From a virus, in the IMG/VR virus record IMGVR_UViG_3300045922_000842, positions 1 through 54,421 of that record: a stretch of 54,421 bases of DNA, one strand, 5' to 3'. The notes under the pieces are model-generated. The model searched no databases. It had not been told where the DNA came from and saw only the letters and a program-made list of their open reading frames with translations. The translations under genes and the position numbers were made by a program. Positions 1 through 9,451 of the stretch are shown here, in pieces (the stretch's first letter is position 1; the number at the start of each line of letters is the position of its first letter).

Positions 1-446
1 TTTCAGTGGTCGGGATTAGCGGTGCTCCGTTGGAAATTATTTCTTTGGTTGGGGCAAATACAACGCCCACCGTTAACGACCGATGGCATGCACCTACCGG
101 AATCACATTAACACCTGGAATTTGGAAAGTTTCTTATAACGCAAATTTTACTTCAAACCCAACAAATGCTCAGTATACCACTTTACAAGGTAACGCCCCA
201 GGAGGTACTTTACTTGCTGACGCAACGAACCCTGCTGCACTTCCAAGTGGAGTCAGCTTTTTGGACAATGCTAACTCAACCTTCCTAACTCAGTGGAACA
301 GTAATTCTCAAGTGTATCAGCCCCCATGTTTTGTAGTTGTAAGCGTATTAACAACGGCCACTTTATATCCACAATATAGAATTTTTGCTTCGACGATTGC
401 TCAAGCAAGGTTAACAGTACGCGTTAGTGCTGAAAGGATAAGATAA
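1..446 (+). CDS. tail fibre/receptor-binding-like protein, 5' truncated
   Basis: This is the C-terminal part of a gene that begins before the window; about 147 residues are visible and the frame is open to base 3. The visible part has beta-rich alternating hydrophobic residues and a 'GIWKVSYNANF' strand. The C-terminus (TVRVSAERIR) is of the kind seen in trimeric jelly-roll (C1q/TNF-like) heads of phage fibres. It sits just before a small accessory gene and the holin, a usual place for fibre genes. The stop overlaps the next start (TAATG). The fold assignment is inference from sequence character; no diagnostic motif is present. Confidence 0.5.
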   Translation, partial: SVVGISGAPLEIISLVGANTTPTVNDRWHAPTGITLTPGIWKVSYNANFTSNPTNAQYTTLQGNAPGGTLLADATNPAALPSGVSFLDNANSTFLTQWNSNSQVYQPPCFVVVSVLTTATLYPQYRIFASTIAQARLTVRVSAERIR

Positions 447-976
447 TGAAAAAGTATTTAGTACCAGACGCAGCTAATCCAGAAAAGTTAGCAATTATCG
501 GTGCAAGTGGCTTTGTCCCTCAAGGGGTGGTAGCTGTATTGCCAGAAGAGCTTTACGAAGAAGAAGCTGAGTGGTTGATAGTGACTGATGAAGAAGGTGA
601 ATTTGGTGAGGTTGTTAAAGTAGTTAGTATTAACGAGCCATTAAAAGCTCAAATACTAGCGGAGAGAGAAGCTGCCCAACAAGCTGCTAACAGACTTACT
701 ATGAGAACACAAAAGCGTCAGTTTGGGGAAAGGTTAATTGACGAAATTAGCCTTTTAAACGAAGCTGCTGAAGTGTCCCTAGCTGGACTTGAAGCCATGA
801 TTCTAGATCAAGACCTATTGCTTATCCGAGAATTACTGTGGACCGGTTCTATTAAATCGGCTCATTCTAAACTAATTGAGACAGAAACTAAGTGTATTGA
901 TATTTTCGGTGAGCCAAATTACTTACTAATTAAATTGAAAATGGAACAGTTCTTACAAAGTGTAGGTGAACTGTAA
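446..976 (+). CDS. hypothetical protein, possible fibre-associated chaperone/assembly protein
   Basis: This 176-residue soluble protein has two parts. Residues 1-70 are acidic and beta-like; residues 70-176 are helical and start with a Gln/Ala/Arg-rich segment (REAAQQAANR). It starts at ATG in a TAATG overlap with the fibre-like gene, so the two are translationally coupled. A small helical protein directly after a fibre gene is often an assembly chaperone, but no known family motif is recognised, so the role is inferred from position only. Confidence 0.5.
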   Translation: MKKYLVPDAANPEKLAIIGASGFVPQGVVAVLPEELYEEEAEWLIVTDEEGEFGEVVKVVSINEPLKAQILAEREAAQQAANRLTMRTQKRQFGERLIDEISLLNEAAEVSLAGLEAMILDQDLLLIRELLWTGSIKSAHSKLIETETKCIDIFGEPNYLLIKLKMEQFLQSVGEL

Positions 977-996
977 TATAAGCGAGGAAGAGGATT

Positions 997-1380
997 GTGG
1001 GAGATGCTTTAAAGTATATTGGGATATCGTTTTTAAGCCTTATAGCCCCCATCCAGCATTTATTAATTATGGTCGGTGTCTTAATCATTGCCGACTTTAT
1101 TTTAGGTGTTGCGGCGGCTGTAAAACGTAAAGAACCTATTACCAGTGCTGGATTTGGTAGAAGTATTGTTAAAATGTTTGTCTATCAAATAGTAGTTGTA
1201 TCAGGTTACTTTATACAAAAATTAATGGGAGATACTATTCCTGTAGTAAATCTTATTTGTGGTATTATTGCCTTGACAGAAGGTAAGTCTTTGCTAGAAA
1301 ATGCAGAAGAAGTTACTGAGCTTAACCTACTTAAGATTAAGGCTGCTTTGAGGTCAAAAAACGACAATAAACAAGACTAA
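997..1380 (+). CDS. phage holin (holin 4_1-like family)
   Basis: This 127-residue membrane protein should form inner-membrane lesions that trigger lysis. It has about three hydrophobic segments (roughly residues 8-30, 50-68 and 72-88). The 'ADFILGVAAAVKRKE' loop, the 'S.GFGRSIVK' segment and the 'LTEGKSLLENAEE' helix are the pattern of the phage holin 4_1 (toxin secretion/phage lysis) family. The start is GTG, preceded by GAGGAAGAGG. The tail is charged and cytoplasmic. No endolysin is visible nearby; it may lie outside the window. Confidence 0.75.
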   Translation: MGDALKYIGISFLSLIAPIQHLLIMVGVLIIADFILGVAAAVKRKEPITSAGFGRSIVKMFVYQIVVVSGYFIQKLMGDTIPVVNLICGIIALTEGKSLLENAEEVTELNLLKIKAALRSKNDNKQD

Positions 1381-1399
1381 TTAACATATAAAGTACGGG
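1380..1399 (+). promoter_or_regulatory. ATTAACATATA element before the acidic protein gene
   Basis: The intergenic ATTAACATATA is followed by AAGTACGGGGAGA, which contains the ribosome binding site. The same 11-mer occurs at 6555, 49975 and 52673, always in the same strand sense and upstream of + strand virion or packaging genes. No sigma70 -35 box is visible upstream here. It is a candidate phage-specific promoter or leader element. Confidence 0.45.
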
Positions 1400-1408
1400 G
1401 AGAACACG

Positions 1409-1783
1409 ATGAAAGATTTGAAGAAAATGATGGGTAAAATGCAGCCAGAAGGTGGAAAGCCCGATGTGCGTGAGCAGCTTAAACTGCGAGCACTTAAAGA
1501 GCTTTCAGACGAAATGTCTTCTATCTCTGGTGGATCGTTAATGGAGTCAATGGCTCCTAAAGCAGCGGTAACAGTTGCTACAGACGATCCTAAAAAACTT
1601 CCTCAAGCATTAGAGGATGCAAAAGAGCTTACAGAAGAACTTCCCTCTGAACTTCTTGCTAGTTCTGAAATGGACGAAGAAAACGAAGAAGAGGATGATG
1701 TTGCTGATGCCATGGACGATCTAGAAGAGCTTTCTCCCGAGCAACTCAAAGAAATGATTCGTAAACTTAAAGCAAAAGTTTAA
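1409..1783 (+). CDS. acidic hypothetical protein
   Basis: This 124-residue protein has a basic N-terminus and a strongly acidic segment at about residues 85-110 (runs of E and D), then a Lys-rich tail. It is predicted helical with no membrane segment. GGGGAG lies 8 nt upstream of ATG, and the gene follows a copy of the ATTAACATATA element. Lying between holin and adaptor it is probably a virion or assembly factor (scaffold-like composition), but it is not recognised. Confidence 0.6.
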   Translation: MKDLKKMMGKMQPEGGKPDVREQLKLRALKELSDEMSSISGGSLMESMAPKAAVTVATDDPKKLPQALEDAKELTEELPSELLASSEMDEENEEEDDVADAMDDLEELSPEQLKEMIRKLKAKV

Positions 1784-1788
1784 CTAAA

Positions 1789-2718
1789 ATGGCTAGAGTG
1801 TATTCTTCGTCAGCACTAATAGAAAGTGCGGTACGAAAAGCAATGCTTCCGGAAACGCAAATAACGTTTACGGAGACAGATTTTTTAGCTTTCGCCAATG
1901 AAGAGATGGATATGGCTATCATACCATATATTCTTTCTTTTCACGAAGACTACTACCAAACTTTTAAAGTTGTTCAAATCCAAGGTAACAAAACTAAGTA
2001 TAAAATCCCCTATAGGGCTATAGGTAATAAACTTAGATATGTTCACTATCAAGACAGTAACGGTAATCTATACCCGATGCACCGTATTCTTATCGAAGAT
2101 TTGTCTAAAGTTCAGGATTATGGACAAGCAGCTTACAATGTATATTACTACTTAGAAAACGATGAGATTGTTCTTTTGTCTTCTCCCAATGTAGACACAG
2201 GTTTTCTTAGAATTACTTATTATCAAAGACCAAACGCTTTAGTTCCCGATAATAAAGTATCTAAGATTCTTGGTATTAGTGGTAATCAAGTTACAGTAAC
2301 AAATATTAATCTTTATACTGTTGGTTTATTAGTCGATATTGTTTCTGCAAAATCCCCAAACAGAATTGTACACGAAGACTTGCTAATTACTGGAATAAAT
2401 ACTATTACTAATACCTTAACTCTTTCTTCTAGCCCGGCTAATATTGAGTTAGGCGATCAACTATCTATCGCAGAAACTACTGCAATTGCTCAAATCCCCA
2501 CAGAACTACAAAGTTTACTTTCCCAAAGAGTTGCCGCTAGATGTTTAGAAGCACTTGGCGACCAAGCCGGTCTACAAGTAGCAAATACTAAAATTGCTGA
2601 AATTGAACAAAAAGCTGCCACCTTAATAGATAGTCGTGTTGAGGGATCTCCATGGAAAGTAATTGCTTCTAGTAGCCCACTTAAATCAATCAGGAGACGT
2701 TTTTGGTGGAGGCGATAA
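1789..2718 (+). CDS. head-to-tail adaptor-like protein
   Basis: This 309-residue protein has an N-terminal helical part with 'FTETDFLAFANEEMDMAIIPYILS', then tyrosine-rich beta segments ('YYYLENDEIVLLSSP', 'LRITYYQRP'). It ends in a basic tail (RRRFWWRR). That arrangement, and its place immediately upstream of the nozzle gene, fit the podoviral adaptor ring that joins the portal to the tail nozzle. The upstream ribosome binding site is weak, so translation may be coupled to the preceding gene 5 nt away. The role is inferred from context and architecture. Confidence 0.55.
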   Translation: MARVYSSSALIESAVRKAMLPETQITFTETDFLAFANEEMDMAIIPYILSFHEDYYQTFKVVQIQGNKTKYKIPYRAIGNKLRYVHYQDSNGNLYPMHRILIEDLSKVQDYGQAAYNVYYYLENDEIVLLSSPNVDTGFLRITYYQRPNALVPDNKVSKILGISGNQVTVTNINLYTVGLLVDIVSAKSPNRIVHEDLLITGINTITNTLTLSSSPANIELGDQLSIAETTAIAQIPTELQSLLSQRVAARCLEALGDQAGLQVANTKIAEIEQKAATLIDSRVEGSPWKVIASSSPLKSIRRRFWWRR

Positions 2719-5700
2719 ATGGCTACGTCCTCAATGCTTCAAGCAAGGGGCCTTGCGACATTTAACAACTACCTTTCAGCAGTTCCTGAAGGTGCTTTAA
2801 TTAAAGCTAACAATGTTGTTATTGATCGTACTGGTGTTATCGAGCCTAGGCGAGGTTTTAAGCAATACTCTATCCTAAACCAACCCCCAAAACAGCTTTT
2901 AAAGTATCGAGAAAAACTCCTAGTTCATTACGACGATATTCTTGCTTATGACGATGGCACGGGTACTTTATCTAACTACTTAGAACCTATTTTAGAAACC
3001 GAAGTTGGTCTTAGACTTAAGTTTATCGAAGAAAATGGTAATCTTTATCTAACTACATCTACCGGAATTAAAAAACTATCTGCGCTAAACGATCTATCAA
3101 TTGCAACTATTGAGGATGCAGGTGGTATAAAGGCTTTAACGGGCCAAGGAATAGCTGATTACAGTTTAGGCACGGGTTTCCTCCCCGGCCTGTCAAAAGT
3201 TGCTTATAGGCTTACCTGGGGCACTAAAGACATCAATGATAACTTTATTGAGGGAGCTCCGTCTCCGGTCGTCGAAGTAATTAATCAAAGCACAGAAAAT
3301 TGTAACATAATTATTACCTTTGATGTACCTAACGCCGTTACCTCTAATTATTTTTATAGACTTTATCGTACGGATATATTCACTGCTACAACACTAGAAG
3401 AACTCCCTGACATAAGAGTTAATGACGAATTACGACTCGTGTTCGAAGAAGCGTATGTTTCGGGACCTACTGTAACAATTACAGATGTTACTCCAAGAAC
3501 TTTTAGAGATTCTGGTCCTCCTCTTTATACTAACGAGTTTAGTGGAGAAGGTATACTTCAGTCAAACACTCCACCCCCTTTTGCGAAAGACATAGTTACC
3601 TACAAAGGCTACACTTTTTATGGTAATACCAAGCAAAAACATAGCTCACTCATCACTGTACTTGGTACTACTAAATTTACTTCTTTTGGTGCTGTAGAAG
3701 ACAGTATTGACATTGTGTCTATTGTTTATTCTGCCCCAGATACAGATATTACTTTTAGCTCAAGTAGTCATGGAATTACTATTGGGCAAAACATTGTAGT
3801 TAAGAACTCAGGTGCTTCTGGATTAGATGATTTAGTACATACTGTGGTTAATGTTTCTGGTGCTGTAATTACAATTACTGCTGATGGAACCGGAGCCAAT
3901 GCGGCTACATCAACTATTCACTCATCCTATCTTACAATAACTAAAGACACTACTGAAAATAACTATTACTTTGTGGGTCGTAAAGAGATTAATCAGCTCA
4001 CATTTGACGCCTATGCCGATGCGACCGAAAGAAGTGCAAAATACCCTGAAACTGGATTACTAAAACTTTATTCTAGCGAAGATGAAGTAGAGTATGCGTT
4101 ATGGTTTGCTCATAGCCCGACCTCTACACCACCGGCTTTCACTGGTGGAATTTTAATTAAAGTTGAAATATATAATACCTCTGCTACCAATATACAAGTT
4201 GCAGAAGCAGTATTTACAGCATTGTCTGAAAATAGTTTTGATTTTGAATACGTTGTAAATACTCCGGCTGGCACACTAGAAGTACAAACAGCTAGAAGTG
4301 GTAGTTCTACTAATCCAATTATAGACCCATTATTAACTGGAATAACAAATATCAATATACAAGAAGGGTATGGGGAAGACATTACAAAACAGTTTGTAAG
4401 ACTTCCAAAATTTCTTAGTGCTGGTTTATCTATTGATGATTTAACTAGATCGTTATGTAGAAACATTAATTCTAATGTCAATGAAGAAGTAAGTGCATTT
4501 TACATATTTAATAGTGCTGATTTGCCGGGTAGAATACAACTTGAGGCTAGAGTTTTAGATGATGTTTCCTTTACAGTATTAGCCAATAGCGTTGATGTGG
4601 GGTCTTCTTTTAATCCCGTACTTTCACCAGCAACTACGTCAACAAACGAAACTTTTCAAAATAGAATTTACTACTCTAAGTTTAGACAACCGGAAGCTGT
4701 ACCTATTGTAAATTTTATTGATGTCGGATCTAAGAATAAACCAATTGACAGGATTGTGTCATTAAGAGACAATCTATTTATTTTTAAGTCTGAGGGTATT
4801 TATAAACTTTCAGGGGATACCCCAAATACATTCTTTTTAGGTCTACAAGACAGCTCTGCTTTTTTAGTAGCCCCCGATGCACTTTCTGTATTAAACAACC
4901 AAATCATGGCATTTACAACACAGGGAGTAGTTCAAATTAGTGACTCTGGTGTTGGTATTATTTCTAGATCTATTGAAGACACTATTTTAAAAGTTATTGC
5001 CCCTGCTTTTACTAATACAAAAACACTGTCCTTTTCCACTTCTAGTGAATCAGACCGCACTTTCTTTCTATGGCTACCAGAGTCCACAAGTAGTACTTTT
5101 GGCGATGTATGTTATAGATATAATATATTTACACAAACCTGGACTACTATGGATCGAACAGCTAGGTGTGCCATTGACTTAAATAGTAGATTGTATATTG
5201 GTGCCGGGGATTTACCACAAATTGAACAAGAAAGAAAAAATTTAAATAAAACTGACTTTGCTGACCGCGTTTTTGATGTTTCTCTTCTTGCTAATTTTTA
5301 CAGCGGATCTGGTAGCACTATTAAAGTTGGATCTATTGCTAATATAGAGCGTGGAGATGTTTTAGTTCAGAGACAGTATGTTACAATAGCTATAGTTAAT
5401 CAACTTGCACAAAAACTAGCACAAGACCCTGGAGTACCACAAGCCGCTAAACCATTCTATCAAAATTTTATACTAGGTCCAGGAGTTAATCTGCAAAATG
5501 AAGTACAAACATTAATTACACAGCTAAATACAGATTTAGGTACAAGTTTTGATACTATTTTTAACTCTGACCCTTTAGTTTTTCAACTAGAATACAATTC
5601 TGTCATTTTAGATTTAAATCTTGCTCCAGAACTTATTTTTTCAAACTATAAACAAGCTTTAACTGCCATCGACTATGAATTTCTAGTAGAATCTGTTAAC

Positions 5701-6150
5701 ATACCTCAATTAGAGGTAACTGGATTAGCTATTGCCCCTTTTGTTGTTGGAGAAATTGAAGTTAATAAAGCCATAAACTCCGACGTAATTTATTCTGCAA
5801 TTTCTTTTGGTGATCCTGCTGTAATGAAGCACATTAGGTCTGGTACAATTATGTTTGCCAATGCAGACTTAGCTTTTGCTTCTTTGGGATATAGTACAGA
5901 CTTATCCCCGAATTATGAAAATATTTCCTTTCAACTAGAGGGAGATGGTTCTTGGGGCGTGTTTTTTTACAACAGCACGACATGGGGGGGAGAGGGTACT
6001 CAACGACCGTTTAGGACCCTAATCCCAAGACAAAAACAAAGATGTCGATTTATTAGGCCTAGATTTATTCATAAAACAGCCTTTTACAAGTTTATGATAT
6101 TTGGAGTGTCTTTTGATTACGAAGTAACAAACACTAGGGCTTATAAATAA
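2719..6150 (+). CDS. tail nozzle / packaged-DNA stabilisation-like protein
   Basis: This 1143-residue structural protein opens with 'GALIKANNVVIDRTGVIEPRRGF', the characteristic N-terminus of podoviral nozzle/stabilisation proteins (T7 gp12 and P22 gp10 type), which form a hexameric beta-propeller tail tube closing the filled head. Repeated short beta blades follow ('FIDVGSKNKPIDRIVSLRDNLFIFKSEGIYKLSG', positions about 670-705, is a clear one). It is longer than its T7 and P22 counterparts (roughly 470-800 residues), so it may carry inserted domains in the 300-650 region. It follows the adaptor with no gap and has GGAGG 6 nt before ATG. Confidence 0.7.
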   Translation: MATSSMLQARGLATFNNYLSAVPEGALIKANNVVIDRTGVIEPRRGFKQYSILNQPPKQLLKYREKLLVHYDDILAYDDGTGTLSNYLEPILETEVGLRLKFIEENGNLYLTTSTGIKKLSALNDLSIATIEDAGGIKALTGQGIADYSLGTGFLPGLSKVAYRLTWGTKDINDNFIEGAPSPVVEVINQSTENCNIIITFDVPNAVTSNYFYRLYRTDIFTATTLEELPDIRVNDELRLVFEEAYVSGPTVTITDVTPRTFRDSGPPLYTNEFSGEGILQSNTPPPFAKDIVTYKGYTFYGNTKQKHSSLITVLGTTKFTSFGAVEDSIDIVSIVYSAPDTDITFSSSSHGITIGQNIVVKNSGASGLDDLVHTVVNVSGAVITITADGTGANAATSTIHSSYLTITKDTTENNYYFVGRKEINQLTFDAYADATERSAKYPETGLLKLYSSEDEVEYALWFAHSPTSTPPAFTGGILIKVEIYNTSATNIQVAEAVFTALSENSFDFEYVVNTPAGTLEVQTARSGSSTNPIIDPLLTGITNINIQEGYGEDITKQFVRLPKFLSAGLSIDDLTRSLCRNINSNVNEEVSAFYIFNSADLPGRIQLEARVLDDVSFTVLANSVDVGSSFNPVLSPATTSTNETFQNRIYYSKFRQPEAVPIVNFIDVGSKNKPIDRIVSLRDNLFIFKSEGIYKLSGDTPNTFFLGLQDSSAFLVAPDALSVLNNQIMAFTTQGVVQISDSGVGIISRSIEDTILKVIAPAFTNTKTLSFSTSSESDRTFFLWLPESTSSTFGDVCYRYNIFTQTWTTMDRTARCAIDLNSRLYIGAGDLPQIEQERKNLNKTDFADRVFDVSLLANFYSGSGSTIKVGSIANIERGDVLVQRQYVTIAIVNQLAQKLAQDPGVPQAAKPFYQNFILGPGVNLQNEVQTLITQLNTDLGTSFDTIFNSDPLVFQLEYNSVILDLNLAPELIFSNYKQALTAIDYEFLVESVNIPQLEVTGLAIAPFVVGEIEVNKAINSDVIYSAISFGDPAVMKHIRSGTIMFANADLAFASLGYSTDLSPNYENISFQLEGDGSWGVFFYNSTTWGGEGTQRPFRTLIPRQKQRCRFIRPRFIHKTAFYKFMIFGVSFDYEVTNTRAYK

Positions 6151-6557
6151 TGCGAATAGGTAAATTTTCAAACATTACTCCAGAAGACTTTGACGAAGAG
6201 CTTCAGCCGGCAATGTCTAAATTAGCAGAAACCATAAACCCGTTTCTTGAGACCGTATCCTCAGCTTTTGACGGTAAAATTGACTTTGATAACTTAAATC
6301 AAGAAATAGTTGAGTTTCAGGTAGAAGTAGACTCAAACGGGGTTCCTAAAACGCAATTAGGGCTAAGTTCTCGGCTTTTTAACCGCGTTAGGGGCTATAT
6401 TGTAATTAGAGCCCAACCAAACAATCCTAATGCCGCTTTACCTACGGCTAATCCGCTTATAACATATAGCCAAACGGAGTCTGGAATTAGGGTACTGGGG
6501 GTAACCGGACTGCCTCCAAATGTTTTATATAGAATTACAGCTATTGCTATAGGGTAA
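6150..6557 (+). CDS. hypothetical tail-associated protein
   Basis: This 135-residue protein has a helical N-terminus (residues 1-50) and a beta-rich C-terminus with 'RVRGYIVIRAQPNNP' and 'GLPPNVLYRITAIAIG'. The start shares a base with the nozzle stop (TAATG), indicating coupled expression. The second half resembles small tail-tip or fibre-connector beta domains in character only. Its function is inferred from position between nozzle and ejection proteins. Confidence 0.5.
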   Translation: MRIGKFSNITPEDFDEELQPAMSKLAETINPFLETVSSAFDGKIDFDNLNQEIVEFQVEVDSNGVPKTQLGLSSRLFNRVRGYIVIRAQPNNPNAALPTANPLITYSQTESGIRVLGVTGLPPNVLYRITAIAIG

Positions 6558-6574
6558 TTAACATATATTTAGAG
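6555..6574 (+). promoter_or_regulatory. ATTAACATATA element before the ejection-protein genes
   Basis: This is an exact ATTAACATATA followed by TTTAGAGGAC, which includes the ribosome binding site of the next gene. The spacing from element to ATG is about 20 nt, nearly the same as at the portal gene (52673). It heads the run of four large virion proteins. Confidence 0.45.
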
Positions 6575-6580
6575 GACTAA

Positions 6581-8410
6581 ATGGCTATTGTTTTAAACCA
6601 ACAACAAGAGCAGGAAAAACAAGAACAGAGTCAGCAACAACCTATGCTGCCTGGGGCTACACCTATGTCCTCTTCGGGTGGTCAAATGGCCGCTGTCCCC
6701 GCTGGGCGACAACAACAAAGACCAGCTTCTAGTGGCCAATTTACCAACGTACAGCGATTTATTCAAGCTAACCAGGGTGTTGGTAATCAAATTGCGCAAC
6801 GAATGGGTGAAACTACTAGTAGAGGTCTTGAAAAAGTAGGTCAAGGAGTTGGTCAGCTTACGGGACTAAAACAGGAAGTAGGCCAAGAACGAGAGCGAAT
6901 TGGGCAAGCAGACGCTGTTGCTAATCAAATCCGCGGCAATGTTCAGGAATTAACGACAGGGCCACAATTTGACCAAGCTAGACAATTAATTACTGGACAA
7001 ACTGCTGCTGACCAACAAAGACAGCAATTACAGGGCATATCTGACCCACTACAAACAAATATCTCTCGAGCACAACAACAAATATCTCAACTAGGTTCTG
7101 AGCCTGGACGGTTTAATTTACTTAGACAAGTAATTGGTGCCCCTAGCTACACAGCTGGACAACAAAGATTAGATCAGCTACTTACACAAACTGAAGGCGG
7201 ACGCACACTCGGACAACAGTTTCAGCAGCAACGTGGTCAACTAGGCTCGCAAACAGCTCAGTCTGAGGACTTAATGAATCGAATTTCTGGTGGTATTTCT
7301 GAATACGGTCAGCAAGCAGCTCAAGCTAGCCAAATGCTTACTGGTCTTCTTGGTTCAGAAATTGGCGGCGTTCAACAAAGAGGTAGAACTGCTCTTGAAC
7401 AAGAGGCAGCTAGAAGACAAGAGGATGAAAATCTTTTGCGTCGGTATTTTGCTGGAGAATTCTCGAGTCCTCAACTAAACGCACCCCCTGGTGCTACTAT
7501 GAAAATGCAGGCGGTTAGTCCAGAATTAGAGAGAGTAAATCAATTATTAAATCAAGTTGGATTTACTCCAGGGCAAAGAACTTTTGGAACTTTAGCAAAT
7601 AGACAGCTAGGAGAAATTTTTACTGGATTCGGTTCTCGTCCCGAAAGAATTCAACAAGTTTTGTCTGATGAGGAAATTGCTAGATTTAATGCTCTACAAC
7701 AATTATCAGGCTCTGCTGATAGAATGAGTAAAGAACAGTTAACCGGTCTTGGATTAAACCAACAAGTAGCCCAAGAAATTGAAGATAAACAAAAACAATT
7801 TCAAAACTTAATATCTGGTGGCGTAGAAGGTGTATACACTTGGGGTGCCGAAGGCGACTCTGGTCTAATTAATACTGGTAGCGGAACTAGCGGAGGTTCA
7901 TTCGGAAGAACTTACTCAGCACGAGATATCTACTCTCCAACTGTAGACAGTTTAGACAGACTTCTTGGTACTGCTTTTGGCGTGGATCCAACTAAACTTA
8001 CGCAAAGGGATTTAGGCGGCCCTCGTTTTGAAGTTAAACCCTTTGACTCTCTGCGTACAGGTGTAGTAAACTTATCTAATCAGCTTCAAAATCTTGGATA
8101 TTTTAATACTTCAATGGACCCGTTTGCTCCTCAAAAAACTCGGGAGCAGTTTGTCGCCGATACTTTAAATAGAATTTACACTAGAGCTAATGAGTTGGCA
8201 TTACAAAACGAACTTAATAAAGCTAGAAGCTCTTTGGGTGGTTTGTTAACACAAAATCCAACTGGTAGAAATGAAATTATGGGTCGAGGTATAGCTATTA
8301 ACTCATTAAATAATAGAATACCCCAACTAGAACTAGCTTTAGAAAATAATCGTAAACAATTACAACAAATGCTAGGTCAAGTACCGAATTTACCAACTAA
8401 ACGAGGCTAA
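6581..8410 (+). CDS. Gln-rich internal virion / ejection protein
   Basis: This 609-residue protein is very rich in Gln, Gly, Ala and Leu, starting with a poly-Gln/Glu stretch. Residues 60-300 are almost continuous amphipathic helix with 'QQR' and 'GQ' spacing, followed by a more globular C-terminal half. Such low-complexity helical proteins behind the nozzle gene in podoviruses are DNA-ejection proteins carried inside the head. No lysozyme or transglycosylase motif is seen. AGAGGAC precedes ATG. Confidence 0.55.
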   Translation: MAIVLNQQQEQEKQEQSQQQPMLPGATPMSSSGGQMAAVPAGRQQQRPASSGQFTNVQRFIQANQGVGNQIAQRMGETTSRGLEKVGQGVGQLTGLKQEVGQERERIGQADAVANQIRGNVQELTTGPQFDQARQLITGQTAADQQRQQLQGISDPLQTNISRAQQQISQLGSEPGRFNLLRQVIGAPSYTAGQQRLDQLLTQTEGGRTLGQQFQQQRGQLGSQTAQSEDLMNRISGGISEYGQQAAQASQMLTGLLGSEIGGVQQRGRTALEQEAARRQEDENLLRRYFAGEFSSPQLNAPPGATMKMQAVSPELERVNQLLNQVGFTPGQRTFGTLANRQLGEIFTGFGSRPERIQQVLSDEEIARFNALQQLSGSADRMSKEQLTGLGLNQQVAQEIEDKQKQFQNLISGGVEGVYTWGAEGDSGLINTGSGTSGGSFGRTYSARDIYSPTVDSLDRLLGTAFGVDPTKLTQRDLGGPRFEVKPFDSLRTGVVNLSNQLQNLGYFNTSMDPFAPQKTREQFVADTLNRIYTRANELALQNELNKARSSLGGLLTQNPTGRNEIMGRGIAINSLNNRIPQLELALENNRKQLQQMLGQVPNLPTKRG

Positions 8411-8412
8411 GT

Positions 8413-9438
8413 ATGTGGGGAGCAATTCTAGGGGCAGCGGCCCCGATAGTAACAGGGATATTAGGAGGGCAAGCGGCTCGACAGCAGTCAGACGAAGCTT
8501 TGTCTGCACTTGATCAGGCAAGGGGACAGTTTGCTGGCATTGCATTACCAGATATTGAGAAGCTTAGACTTCGCCCTGAAGAGCTTACCTCAGCGGGACA
8601 ACTAACTCCAGAAGAATTAGCAATTGTTGGACAATTAGGTCCGTCTGCTTTCGAACAAATACAACTTGATCCTAGACTTAGAGGCGACCAACTTTCAGCT
8701 TTAGACATGGCTAGACAACGTGCTCTAGGTGGATTTACTGCTGAAGATGCCGCGATGCTTGACCAATACATGCGCGGTATGACAAGCTCTATGCAGTCAC
8801 AGCAACAAGCAGTACTACAAGATGCAGCTAGACGTGGAGTTGCTGACTCTGGTATGGCTCTTGCAGCAGCATTACAAGGTGGTCAGGGAATTGCTAACCA
8901 AGCTTCTGAACAGGCTCTTCAAAGAGCGGCTATGAGAATACAACAACAGCAATCTGGAGCCGAAGCAATGGGGCGACTTGCTGCGGGAATTGAAGCTAGT
9001 GATTACTCTAGAGGAGCTGATCTTGCTGGCCGCAGAGACGCTATTAGTGAGTTTAATCAAAGATTAGCGCAAAGTGTTGCAGATAGAAACACTGCTTTAC
9101 GCAATGAGGCGCAGCAACGAAATCTTGCTGAAAGACAACGTATTCAAGATGCTAATGTTGCTGGGAGAAATCAAGCTCAGCTTAATTGGCAGGATCTTAA
9201 TCAACAAAACTTTCAAAATCAAATGTCTAGGGCGGGGGGCACTGCAGGACAACTGCAAAACATTGCCAATGAGCGAAATAGACGAGGCGCGGCTGAATCT
9301 CAACTTTATGCAGGAATTGGAAGAGGTATTTCTGGAGCTGCTGGGGCTTTAGGCGGTGTGGGCGGAGCTTCTGGTGGGACTTCTGCGCTAAATACCGGTG
9401 GTAATAGTTGGATGGATTTAGTTGGCAAAATTGGTTAA
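8413..9438 (+). CDS. internal virion / ejection protein
   Basis: This 341-residue protein has a hydrophobic, Gly-rich N-terminus ('WGAILGAAAPIVTGILGGQAA') that could insert in a membrane, then long Ala/Gln/Arg helices and a Gly-rich C-terminus ('GISGAAGALGGVGGASGG'). A glycine-zipper start plus extended helices is typical of podoviral ejection proteins that build a trans-envelope conduit. It starts 2 nt after the preceding stop. Confidence 0.55.
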   Translation: MWGAILGAAAPIVTGILGGQAARQQSDEALSALDQARGQFAGIALPDIEKLRLRPEELTSAGQLTPEELAIVGQLGPSAFEQIQLDPRLRGDQLSALDMARQRALGGFTAEDAAMLDQYMRGMTSSMQSQQQAVLQDAARRGVADSGMALAAALQGGQGIANQASEQALQRAAMRIQQQQSGAEAMGRLAAGIEASDYSRGADLAGRRDAISEFNQRLAQSVADRNTALRNEAQQRNLAERQRIQDANVAGRNQAQLNWQDLNQQNFQNQMSRAGGTAGQLQNIANERNRRGAAESQLYAGIGRGISGAAGALGGVGGASGGTSALNTGGNSWMDLVGKIG

Positions 9439-9451
9439 AAAGAGAGATAGT

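Noticed and set aside
4110-4481. 123-codon - strand frame inside the nozzle gene
   Set aside because: It lies wholly inside a strongly supported + strand gene and has no ribosome binding site or family resemblance.
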